Source: Hyphomicrobiales bacterium (GTDB lineage Bacteria; Pseudomonadota; Alphaproteobacteria; Rhizobiales; Aestuariivirgaceae). From it: a stretch of DNA of 11,786 nucleotides. Both the position numbers and the translations under genes were made by a program. This document shows positions 5,697 to 11,786 of the stretch, one piece after another. The DNA is taken from the NCBI GenBank assembly GCA_014380505.1, contig JACMJT010000514.1, forward strand, positions 1-11,786, read 5' to 3'. The notes under the pieces are model-generated. The model saw only the letters and a list, made by a program, of their open reading frames with translations, was not told where the DNA came from and did not search any database. Position 1 is the stretch's first letter; the number at the start of each line of letters is the position of its first letter.

Positions 5697-6317
5697 CTAT
5701 TTTGCGGCAGCCTTTCCAAGAAGTTTCTCTACATATGGCAGGATGCGGCCGACGATGACGTCGACACCCCTGCCATTGGGATGCAATCCATCCGGCTGAT
5801 TAAGCCCGGGATCAACGGCTACTCCTTCAAGAAAGAAGGGATAGAGCAGGCTGCCGTGCTTTTCCGCCAGCCGGGCGTAGATGGGATCGAAGGTGGCTGC
5901 GTATTCAGCACCCATGTTGCGCGGTGCCTGCATTCCAGCAAGCAGCACCGGCAGCTTGCGTTCGCCAAGTTTGGCCAGGATCTGATCAAGCGCCTGCTCC
6001 GCCTGCGCCACCGGCAGTCCTCGCAAGGCATCATTGGCGCCAAGTTCGACAATCACCGCATCGATGCTGCCGTCAAGCGACCAATCGAGCCGGGCAAGCC
6101 CCGCAGCCGCTGTGTCTCCCGAAATCCCGGCGTTAACGATTTTGACATCGTGGCCCCTGGCTCGGAGCGCTGCTTCCAGTTTGACGGTGAAAGCCTCCGG
6201 GGGACCAAGCCCGTGGCCCGCGGAGAGGCTGTCGCCAAGCACCAGCACGCTGAGAGTCCCTGCAAGTACCGTCTGCATTTGCAAAAAAATCACGGCAAGA
6301 AAGACAAATAAACGCAT
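5697..6317 (-). CDS. tesA: Secreted SGNH-hydrolase, TesA-type arylesterase/lysophospholipase
   Basis: This 206-residue GDSL/SGNH hydrolase is of the TesA type, with esterase, thioesterase and lysophospholipase activity in characterised relatives. Block I is VLGDSLSAGHG with nucleophile Ser30. Block II is GISGDT with Gly67. Block III is LGANDALRG with Asn95. Block V is DGLHPNGRG with Asp176 and His179. A signal peptide is visible: hydrophobic residues 3-18, then VLAG with probable cleavage after Ala19, so the mature enzyme acts in the periplasm. The gene is divergent from the YbbA/YbbP exporter with only 20-90 bases between starts, the same arrangement as tesA and ybbAP in E. coli. The ATG at 6317 has only a weak GCGGA-like ribosome site. 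Confidence 0.93.
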   Translation of the reverse strand: MRLFVFLAVIFLQMQTVLAGTLSVLVLGDSLSAGHGLGPPEAFTVKLEAALRARGHDVKIVNAGISGDTAAAGLARLDWSLDGSIDAVIVELGANDALRGLPVAQAEQALDQILAKLGERKLPVLLAGMQAPRNMGAEYAATFDPIYARLAEKHGSLLYPFFLEGVAVDPGLNQPDGLHPNGRGVDVIVGRILPYVEKLLGKAAAK

Positions 6318-6393
6318 GATGTCCGCTTAAATAGGAGTGCCTCACCTCGCCCGCAAGGCTTCCCCCAACTCGACAAATCGCCTGCCGTCACCC

Positions 6394-7110
6394 ATGTTCC
6401 GCTCGATGACAGCCCCCGCCGTTTCCCTGATCGATGTGAGCCTGACCCTGCCGAGCCGGGCCGGTCCTGTAGAAATCCTGCGCGGCGTCGATCTTGAAGT
6501 AGGCGCTGGCGAGGCCGTTGGCATCGTTGGCCCGTCGGGCTCGGGCAAGACGAGCCTGCTCATGGTCATCGCCGGACTGGAACAGGTGAGTGCCGGTGGA
6601 GTGACGGTGGCCGGCCAATCGCTACCCGGCAAAAGCGAGGATGGGCTCGCCGTCTTCCGCCGTGACAATGTCGGCATCGTCTTCCAGTCCTTCCACCTCA
6701 TTCCCACCATGACCGCGCTGGAGAACGTGGCCGTTCCCCTGGAGTTCAGAGGCATCGCAGGCGCCATGGAAATCGCCCGTGAGAAGCTGGCGCGCGTTGG
6801 CCTCTCCCATCGGCTCACCCATTACCCAGGTCAGCTGTCCGGCGGCGAACAGCAGCGGGTCGCCATCGCAAGGGCCTTGGCTTCGGGCGCTCGCATCATT
6901 CTAGCCGACGAGCCCACCGGCAATCTCGACCAGGATACGGGCGCGGAGATTATCGATCTCCTGTTCGAGATGAAGAGCCACGAGGGCGCCTCGCTGTTGC
7001 TGGTGACCCATGACCGGGCGCTCGCGTCGCGCTGCAATCGCGTGGTTCATATGCGCGATGGCCGCATCGTCACCTCGCCCATGCGCATCCCAGTGACTGC
7101 AACGCCATGA
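6394..7110 (+). CDS. ybbA: ABC transporter ATP-binding protein, YbbA type
   Basis: This is the ATPase subunit of a MacB/LolD-class ABC transporter; it energises the FtsX-like permease encoded next. Numbered from an upstream GTG at 6337, it shows Walker A GPSGSGKT (65-72), the Q loop at Gln117, the signature LSGGEQQRVAIARAL (167-181), Walker B IILADEP (187-193) with catalytic Glu192, the D-loop and the switch His225 in LLVTHD. The start is uncertain: ATG at 6394 or 6406 gives the usual N-terminal length compared with E. coli YbbA, whereas GTG at 6337 adds 19 residues unlike the family and lies on top of an AGGAG. No start has a well-placed ribosome site. The gene overlaps ybbP by ATGA and is divergent from tesA. 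Confidence 0.93.
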   Translation: MFRSMTAPAVSLIDVSLTLPSRAGPVEILRGVDLEVGAGEAVGIVGPSGSGKTSLLMVIAGLEQVSAGGVTVAGQSLPGKSEDGLAVFRRDNVGIVFQSFHLIPTMTALENVAVPLEFRGIAGAMEIAREKLARVGLSHRLTHYPGQLSGGEQQRVAIARALASGARIILADEPTGNLDQDTGAEIIDLLFEMKSHEGASLLLVTHDRALASRCNRVVHMRDGRIVTSPMRIPVTATP

Positions 7111-9629
7111 CTCCAGGCCTGTGGCTGCGCTTCGCCCTGCGCGATCTGCGCTCGGGCCTGCAGGGAGTCTGGATTTTTCTGTCTTGCCTGGCCCTTGGTA
7201 CGGCAGCCATTGCTATCATCGGTTCGCTTGCCGCGGCGGTCGAACGCGGCATCGACGAGCAAGGCCAGCCGCTGCTGGGTGGCGATATCGAATTCTCGCT
7301 CATTCATCGCGAAGCCTCCCCCGCCGAACGCAGTTTCATCACCAGCAAAGGCACCGTCAGCCGAGCGGCAACGCTTCGCGCCATGGCTGTGACAGGCCTC
7401 GCCACAACACTGGTGGAAGTCAAATCCGTTGATGGCAACTATCCGCTCTACGGCGCGCTACAGCTTGCGGAGGGCAGCGATCTCAACACCGCACTCGAAT
7501 TTAGAAACGGTGTTCATGGCGCGGTAGCCGATCCGCTGCTCATGCGCCGCCTCGGCATCAAGGTGGGCGAGCGCATCAAGATCGGCTCCGTCGAGATCGC
7601 TATTCGTGGGCTTGTCACCAGCGAGCCCGACCGCATTTCCGATGGAATCATTTTGGGACCGCGGCTTTTGATGAGCGAGGCAGGCTTGCAGGCCACTGGC
7701 CTGATCCAGCCGGGCAGCCTCATCACCTGGCGTTACCGCGTGAAACTTGCAGGTGCAACCGATACAACGGCCGTGAACGCCGTCATTGCCGAAGCAAAGG
7801 AAAAATTCCCCGATGCCGGCTGGCGGGTGCGCAACCGCAACAATGCCGCACAGGGCGCCGATCGCTTCGTCGAACGCCTGGGTTACTTTATGACGCTGGT
7901 GGGCCTTGCCTCGCTCATTGTCGGCGGCGCCGGTATTGCCAACGCAGTTGCAGCCTTCGTCAGCCGCAAGACATCTTCGATTGCCACGCTGAAATGCCTG
8001 GGCGCCACGTCGCGTCATGTCTTTGGCATTTATCTGACTGAGATCATGCTGGTGGCCTTGATCGCGATCACCCTTGGCCTGGCCGCAGGCGCAGTGGCTC
8101 CGCGTCTTGCCAAAGCAGCGCTTTCCGATTTGATCCCGCTGCCGATTGCGGCGCACATTGAGGTGCAGCCCCTGCTGGTGGCGGGCCTTCTCGGCCTGCT
8201 GGTTACCATGGCATTCGCGCTGTGGCCATTGGGGCGCACCAGGCACGTTCCAGCTTCCGCCTTGTTCCGCCATCGCGCGTTGCCGGTCCACGGCAGACCT
8301 TCGCGCGGCGATGTTGTTTGTATCGCGGTAGCTCTCGGGGCGATTGCCGCGGTCGTGTTCATGAATTTCGATGAACCCGTCATCACCGGATATTATCTGG
8401 GCGGCCTCACCGCGAGTTTCGTGGCGTTGCTGGCGCTTGCGCGATTCATCGTTTGGGGTGCCCAACGGTTGCCCCGCGTCCCTTCCGCCATTTGGCGTTA
8501 TGCCGTAGCCAACATTCACCGGCCGGGCTCGGCCTCAACCTCGGTCATCATGGCCCTCGGGCTGGGCTTGACGCTGTTCGTGACATTGGCGCTCACCGAC
8601 CGGACGATCAGCGCCGAGCTCAAATCCAGCATCCCTGAGAAGGCGCCGGCCTTTTTCTTTCTCGACGTGCGCAACGATGAACTTGCCGCGTTCACCGATG
8701 CGGTGAAGGAGGAGCAGGGCGTGACCGAGGTTACCGCGGCTCCCATGCTGCGCGGCCGCATGGTGAGCATAAAAGGAATTCCCGTGGAAAAGCTGGAAGC
8801 GACGCCCGATACCAATTGGGCGCTGCGTGGCGACCGCGGCCTTACCTATTCCGATAGGCTGCCGGAAGGCTCCAGGCTTGTCGAGGGGGAATGGTGGCCT
8901 ACCAATTATGAAGGGCCGCCGCTGGTTTCCATGGTTGGCGAGATTGCCGATGGCATCGGCGTCAGGATCGGCGATGAGATCACCGTCAACGTATTGGGCC
9001 GCGAGGTCTCGGCCAAGGTCGCAAACTTCCGCGAAGTGAACTGGCGAAGCCTCGGCATCAATTTCGTCATGGTGTTCTCGCCCAACACGCTGAAGGCCGC
9101 ACCCCACAGCCATATCGTTACCGTGGAGATGGAGGGCGGCGACGAAGCGGCCCTGCTCAACAGCATGGCGCGGGCATTCCCCTCGGTCACGGCGGTGCGG
9201 GTGAAGGAAGCCATCACCATCGTCAGCGATCTTCTGGGCAAGATGCTCACCGCCATTCGGAGCGCCAATGTGCTGACGCTGCTCACGGGCGTTCTGGTGC
9301 TGGCCGGGGCGCTGGCGGCGGGCCTGTCGGACCGTCTTTACGACACGGTGGTGCTCAAGACCTACGGCGCCTCCCGCGCTCAGCTCATCGGGGCCTTCGT
9401 CATCGAATACGCAAGCTTGGGGCTGGCGGCGGCGGCTTTCGGCCTTCTCGTGGGATCACTCGCCTCTTGGTTCCTGGCCCGCTTTATCCTTGAAATGCCC
9501 TGGAGCTTCTCCGCTGCCACCGCCGTCCTCACCGCCGTCATCGCCATGGCGGTGGCCGTCGCCGCCGGACTGACGGTGACCTGGAGCGCCCTTTCCGCCA
9601 GGCCCGCGCCCTATCTCAGAAACGAGTAG
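7107..9629 (+). CDS. ybbP: ABC transporter permease, YbbP type (FtsX-like)
   Basis: This 840-residue inner-membrane permease has two FtsX-like domains. The first helix is near residues 20-45 and is followed by a large periplasmic region (about 46-255). Helix groups lie near 260-288, 310-335, 355-375, then 403-420, 428-450 and 478-497. A second periplasmic region (about 500-715) precedes the final FtsX domain, near 720-740, 760-795 and 803-828. The conserved helix-start motif RKTSSIATLKCLGATSR (287-303) resembles the coupling region of FtsX permeases; the second copy is LYDTVVLKTYGASRAQL (744-760). The gene overlaps ybbA by ATGA, so both subunits are made together. The substrate of YbbAP is not firmly established; linkage to the periplasmic esterase TesA suggests lipid or hydrophobic-compound handling. 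Confidence 0.92.
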   Translation: MTPGLWLRFALRDLRSGLQGVWIFLSCLALGTAAIAIIGSLAAAVERGIDEQGQPLLGGDIEFSLIHREASPAERSFITSKGTVSRAATLRAMAVTGLATTLVEVKSVDGNYPLYGALQLAEGSDLNTALEFRNGVHGAVADPLLMRRLGIKVGERIKIGSVEIAIRGLVTSEPDRISDGIILGPRLLMSEAGLQATGLIQPGSLITWRYRVKLAGATDTTAVNAVIAEAKEKFPDAGWRVRNRNNAAQGADRFVERLGYFMTLVGLASLIVGGAGIANAVAAFVSRKTSSIATLKCLGATSRHVFGIYLTEIMLVALIAITLGLAAGAVAPRLAKAALSDLIPLPIAAHIEVQPLLVAGLLGLLVTMAFALWPLGRTRHVPASALFRHRALPVHGRPSRGDVVCIAVALGAIAAVVFMNFDEPVITGYYLGGLTASFVALLALARFIVWGAQRLPRVPSAIWRYAVANIHRPGSASTSVIMALGLGLTLFVTLALTDRTISAELKSSIPEKAPAFFFLDVRNDELAAFTDAVKEEQGVTEVTAAPMLRGRMVSIKGIPVEKLEATPDTNWALRGDRGLTYSDRLPEGSRLVEGEWWPTNYEGPPLVSMVGEIADGIGVRIGDEITVNVLGREVSAKVANFREVNWRSLGINFVMVFSPNTLKAAPHSHIVTVEMEGGDEAALLNSMARAFPSVTAVRVKEAITIVSDLLGKMLTAIRSANVLTLLTGVLVLAGALAAGLSDRLYDTVVLKTYGASRAQLIGAFVIEYASLGLAAAAFGLLVGSLASWFLARFILEMPWSFSAATAVLTAVIAMAVAVAAGLTVTWSALSARPAPYLRNE

Positions 9630-9664
9630 AATTGCGCGGGCGTTCGGGCTAGGCCTTGGGGGCC

Positions 9665-10249
9665 ATGGTCGTCCTCAATCGCATTTACACCCGCACCGGC
9701 GACGGCGGCGAAACAGCGCTCGGCTCCGGCGAGCGCGTGTCCAAGGCGCATCTCCGAATCCATGCCTATGGCACGGTGGACGAGACCAACGCGGTTGTAG
9801 GTCTAACCAGGCTTCACACCACAGCACCCGAACTTCAAAAACTCGATGCCATGCTGGCGCGCATTCAGAACGAACTTTTCGATCTCGGCGCCGATCTCTG
9901 CGTGCCGGACACCGGGCAAAAACTCGACTACGAGCCCTTGCGCATTCTGCCGAAACAATATGAGCGGCTCGAAACGGAAATCGACGAACTGAATACCAAA
10001 CTCAGTCCCTTGCGCTCCTTCGTGCTGCCTGGCGGTCATCCTGCCGCCGCCCACCTTCACCTCGCGCGCACCGTCTGCCGGAGGGCGGAGCGGTTGATCG
10101 TCGAACTGAAGGCGCAAGGCAACGAGCATGTGAGCGAGGGCGCCATTGCCTACATCAACCGGCTTTCCGATTTCTTCTTTGTCGCCAGCCGCTGGGCCAA
10201 TGCAAAAACATCGGGCGACATTCTCTGGGTGCCGGGACAAACCCGCTGA
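9665..10249 (+). CDS. Cob(I)yrinic acid a,c-diamide adenosyltransferase, PduO type
   Basis: This 194-residue cytosolic enzyme transfers the adenosyl group of ATP to cob(I)alamin to make adenosylcobalamin, the cofactor of, for example, methylmalonyl-CoA mutase. The N-terminal ATP motif is RIYTRTGDGGETALGSGER (6-24), followed by LRIHAYGTVDETNA (30-43). The helical core carries FVLPGG (119-124), LARTVCRRAER (133-143) and INRLSDFFFVASRWAN (164-179). This is the PduO/MMAB family, not CobA/BtuR. I choose the ATG at 9665, which gives the usual MVVLNRIYT beginning; a TTG three codons upstream is possible. The gene follows ybbP by 35 bp and its TGA overlaps the ATG of the rhomboid gene (TGATG). No B12 riboswitch is visible upstream. 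Confidence 0.95.
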   Translation: MVVLNRIYTRTGDGGETALGSGERVSKAHLRIHAYGTVDETNAVVGLTRLHTTAPELQKLDAMLARIQNELFDLGADLCVPDTGQKLDYEPLRILPKQYERLETEIDELNTKLSPLRSFVLPGGHPAAAHLHLARTVCRRAERLIVELKAQGNEHVSEGAIAYINRLSDFFFVASRWANAKTSGDILWVPGQTR

Positions 10250-10935
10250 TGTTCGTTCCCCTGCACGACGGCACGCCGCTGAAAGTTATTCGATTCCAGT
10301 TCGTAACCGTAGCGATCATCCTGGCCACCGTTGCCGTTTATCTCACGGCAGGCGCCTTCACCACGGATCAAGTGCTCCTTACCATCGCCACGGGCTACGG
10401 CGTCGTGCCCGGCGAGCTGACAGGCCAGATCGGTCCCCACGGTTTCCATCCCGTCCCGGAACCCGTCACGCTCCTCACTTACATGTTTCTGCACGCAAGC
10501 TGGTGGCATCTGCTGTCAAACATGCTGTTCCTCTGGGTCTTCGCCGACAATGTCGAGGATGCCTTCGGCTATGGCGCCTTTGCGATTTTTTATCTGCTCT
10601 GCGGCCTGGCCGCCGGTGCAAGCCATGTGCTGATGGCGCCGGCCTCGCCCGATCCGCTCATCGGCGCATCGGGGGCCGTGTCAGGGGTGATCGGCGCCTA
10701 TTTCCTGCTTTATCCAAGGGCTCGGGTTTGGGTCCTGCTGTTTGTGCCGCTGCCGATCCGCATTGGCGCCATATGGATTCTCGGCGGCTGGTTTCTGCTC
10801 CAGGTGTTCAGCTACTTTGTTCCGGGCGATGGCGATATACAGGTGGCTCTCGCCGCCCACATCGGCGGCTTTGTGGCGGGCCTCGCCATCACGTTCCTGC
10901 TGCGCTCCAGGCTTTTGATCCGCGCCGGCGGGTGA
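10249..10935 (+). CDS. Rhomboid family intramembrane serine protease
   Basis: This 228-residue inner-membrane protease cleaves within membrane helices of its substrates. The catalytic dyad is visible: Ser141 in GASGAVSG (139-146) and His204 in AHIGGFVAG (203-211). The conserved FLHASWWHLLSNMLFLWVFADNVED (80-104) supplies His82, His87 and the oxyanion Asn91. Hydrophobic helices lie near 17-36, 72-81, 88-100, 107-128, 138-156, 160-190 and 199-222, consistent with the six-helix core. A longer loop after the first helix (about 38-70) is usual in alphaproteobacterial members. It starts inside the stop of the adenosyltransferase gene, so translation is probably coupled. The substrate is unknown. 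Confidence 0.94.
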   Translation: MFVPLHDGTPLKVIRFQFVTVAIILATVAVYLTAGAFTTDQVLLTIATGYGVVPGELTGQIGPHGFHPVPEPVTLLTYMFLHASWWHLLSNMLFLWVFADNVEDAFGYGAFAIFYLLCGLAAGASHVLMAPASPDPLIGASGAVSGVIGAYFLLYPRARVWVLLFVPLPIRIGAIWILGGWFLLQVFSYFVPGDGDIQVALAAHIGGFVAGLAITFLLRSRLLIRAGG

Positions 10936-10976
10936 AACCAAACGTCGCATTCAGCCCCTAACTGCCGTTGCAGGAA

Positions 10977-11005
10977 TTGACTTGGGCAAAACCCATCCCT
11001 AGGGT
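10977..11005 (+). promoter_or_regulatory. Promoter-like sequence for etfB
   Basis: TTGACT (10977-10982), five of six matches to the sigma-70 -35 consensus, is followed after exactly 17 bases by TAGGGT (11000-11005), a weak -10 box that keeps the outer T, A and T. Transcription would begin near 11012, giving a leader of about 34 bases before the etfB ATG. It lies in the only sizeable gap on the plus strand after ybbA, which fits a separate etf transcript. Confidence 0.45.
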
Positions 11006-11045
11006 CCCGCCACTTTTGTGAGACCGCCATATTTCGAGGGAAGAA

Positions 11046-11786
11046 ATGAAGGTCCTTGTCGCTGTCAAGCGCGTCGTCGACTTCAACGTCAAGATCCGGG
11101 TGAAAGCCGATGGTTCCGGCGTCGAGCTGGCCAACGTCAAGATGTCGATGAACCCCTTCGACGAGATCGGCGTCGAGGAGGCGGTCCGCCTCAGGGAACA
11201 GGGCAAAGCCACGGAAGTCATCGCCGTGTCGGTCGGTCCCGCCCAGGCCCAGGAAACACTTCGCACCGCCCTTGCCATGGGCGCCGACCGTGCCATTCTC
11301 GTCAAGCATGATGCCTATGTGGAACCACTGGGTGTCGCCAAGATCCTCAAGGGCGTGGTCGAGGCTGAGAAGCCCGACATCGTCATCCTCGGCAAGCAGG
11401 CGATCGACGACGATTGCAACCAGACCGGCCAAATGCTGGCCGCACTTCTCGGCTGGGCCCAAGCCAGCTTCTGTTCAAAACTCGAACTGGGCGATGGCGA
11501 AGCCACCATCACCCGCGAGATCGACGGCGGCCTACAAACCATCAAGGTCAAGATGCCGCTGATCGTCACCACCGATCTCCGCCTGAACCAGCCGCGCTAT
11601 GCGTCGCTCCCCAACATCATGAAGGCTAAGAAAAAGCAGCTCGATGAAAAGACCCCTGCCGACTACGGTGCCGATGTGACGCCCCGCCTCAAGGTGGTGA
11701 AAACCGTAGAGCCGCCGAAGCGCCTTGCCGGCGTCAAGGTAAAATCCGCCGCCGAACTCGTGGCCAAACTCAAGGAAGCGGGAGCA
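11046..11786 (+). CDS. etfB: Electron transfer flavoprotein beta subunit, nearly complete, cut at right edge
   Basis: Beta subunit of the soluble electron transfer flavoprotein, which with EtfA (FAD-binding) carries electrons from acyl-CoA and other dehydrogenases to ETF-ubiquinone oxidoreductase. The 247 residues seen begin [19 protein letters not shown] and contain the AMP-binding regions [11 protein letters not shown] (79-89) and [18 protein letters not shown] (114-131). The recognition-loop motif [14 protein letters not shown] lies at 184-197, where dehydrogenases dock. The family is about 249 residues, so only the last few codons and the stop are missing. The ATG has GAGGGAAG about five bases upstream. 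By the usual order etfA should follow just outside the window. Confidence 0.97.
   Translation, partial: MKVLVAVKRVVDFNVKIRVKADGSGVELANVKMSMNPFDEIGVEEAVRLREQGKATEVIAVSVGPAQAQETLRTALAMGADRAILVKHDAYVEPLGVAKILKGVVEAEKPDIVILGKQAIDDDCNQTGQMLAALLGWAQASFCSKLELGDGEATITREIDGGLQTIKVKMPLIVTTDLRLNQPRYASLPNIMKAKKKQLDEKTPADYGADVTPRLKVVKTVEPPKRLAGVKVKSAAELVAKLKEAGA

Noticed and set aside
7458..8519. 353-codon minus-strand open frame inside ybbP
   Set aside because: Low-complexity His/Arg/Gln composition and no family match; it is a shadow of the permease frame.
1..11786. Mobile elements, CRISPR arrays, tRNA or rRNA genes, defence systems
   Set aside because: No repeats with regular spacing, transposase or integrase motifs, tRNA cloverleaf, or nuclease/toxin pairs were seen. 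All sizeable genes belong to ordinary families.

Overview
The window looks like a chromosomal segment from an alphaproteobacterium. It is GC-rich and gene-dense. Its proteins have alphaproteobacterial character: a DUF2794 protein (a family I know almost only from that class), a long AI-2E/PerM-type permease with a cytosolic tail, a PduO-type cobalamin adenosyltransferase next to a rhomboid protease, and an EtfB of the usual alphaproteobacterial form. I see no IS element, integrase, tRNA, rRNA, CRISPR array or phage gene. This is mostly housekeeping DNA, and I cannot name the genus.

Left part (1-2760, minus strand): the 5' two-thirds of the first third of htpG (Hsp90, running off the left edge), preceded by a 634-residue AI-2E family permease. 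The two are 59 bp apart, with a possible htpG promoter overlapping the permease stop codon. A strong leftward terminator (2724-2754) shields the permease promoter from transcription coming from the right, but no recognisable minus-strand gene lies immediately upstream of it. The 2644-3023 gap therefore probably encodes a small structured RNA or a tiny peptide. This is the least explained part of the window.

Middle (3024-6317): a DUF2794 gene (+) converges on a RidA-family gene (-). Then come a Bax-inhibitor-1-like membrane protein (-) with a clean GNRA-loop terminator, a pterin-4a-carbinolamine dehydratase (-) overlapping the end of a 2'-5' RNA ligase-type cyclic phosphodiesterase gene thpR (-), and a secreted SGNH esterase of the TesA type (-).

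Right part (6337-11786, plus strand): ybbA-ybbP, an ABC exporter of the FtsX/LolE-like class divergent from tesA exactly as in Escherichia coli. It is followed closely by the cobalamin adenosyltransferase and rhomboid genes. ybbA/ybbP overlap by ATGA and adenosyltransferase/rhomboid by TGATG, so these four may be one transcript. etfB follows with its own promoter-like sequence and runs off the right edge with only its last few codons missing.

Nothing here is a clear new defence or mobile system. The points worth a second look are the orphan terminator with its structured upstream DNA, the extra domain on the permease, the unusual acidic-site residues in the BI-1 protein, and the small inverted repeat before ridA.
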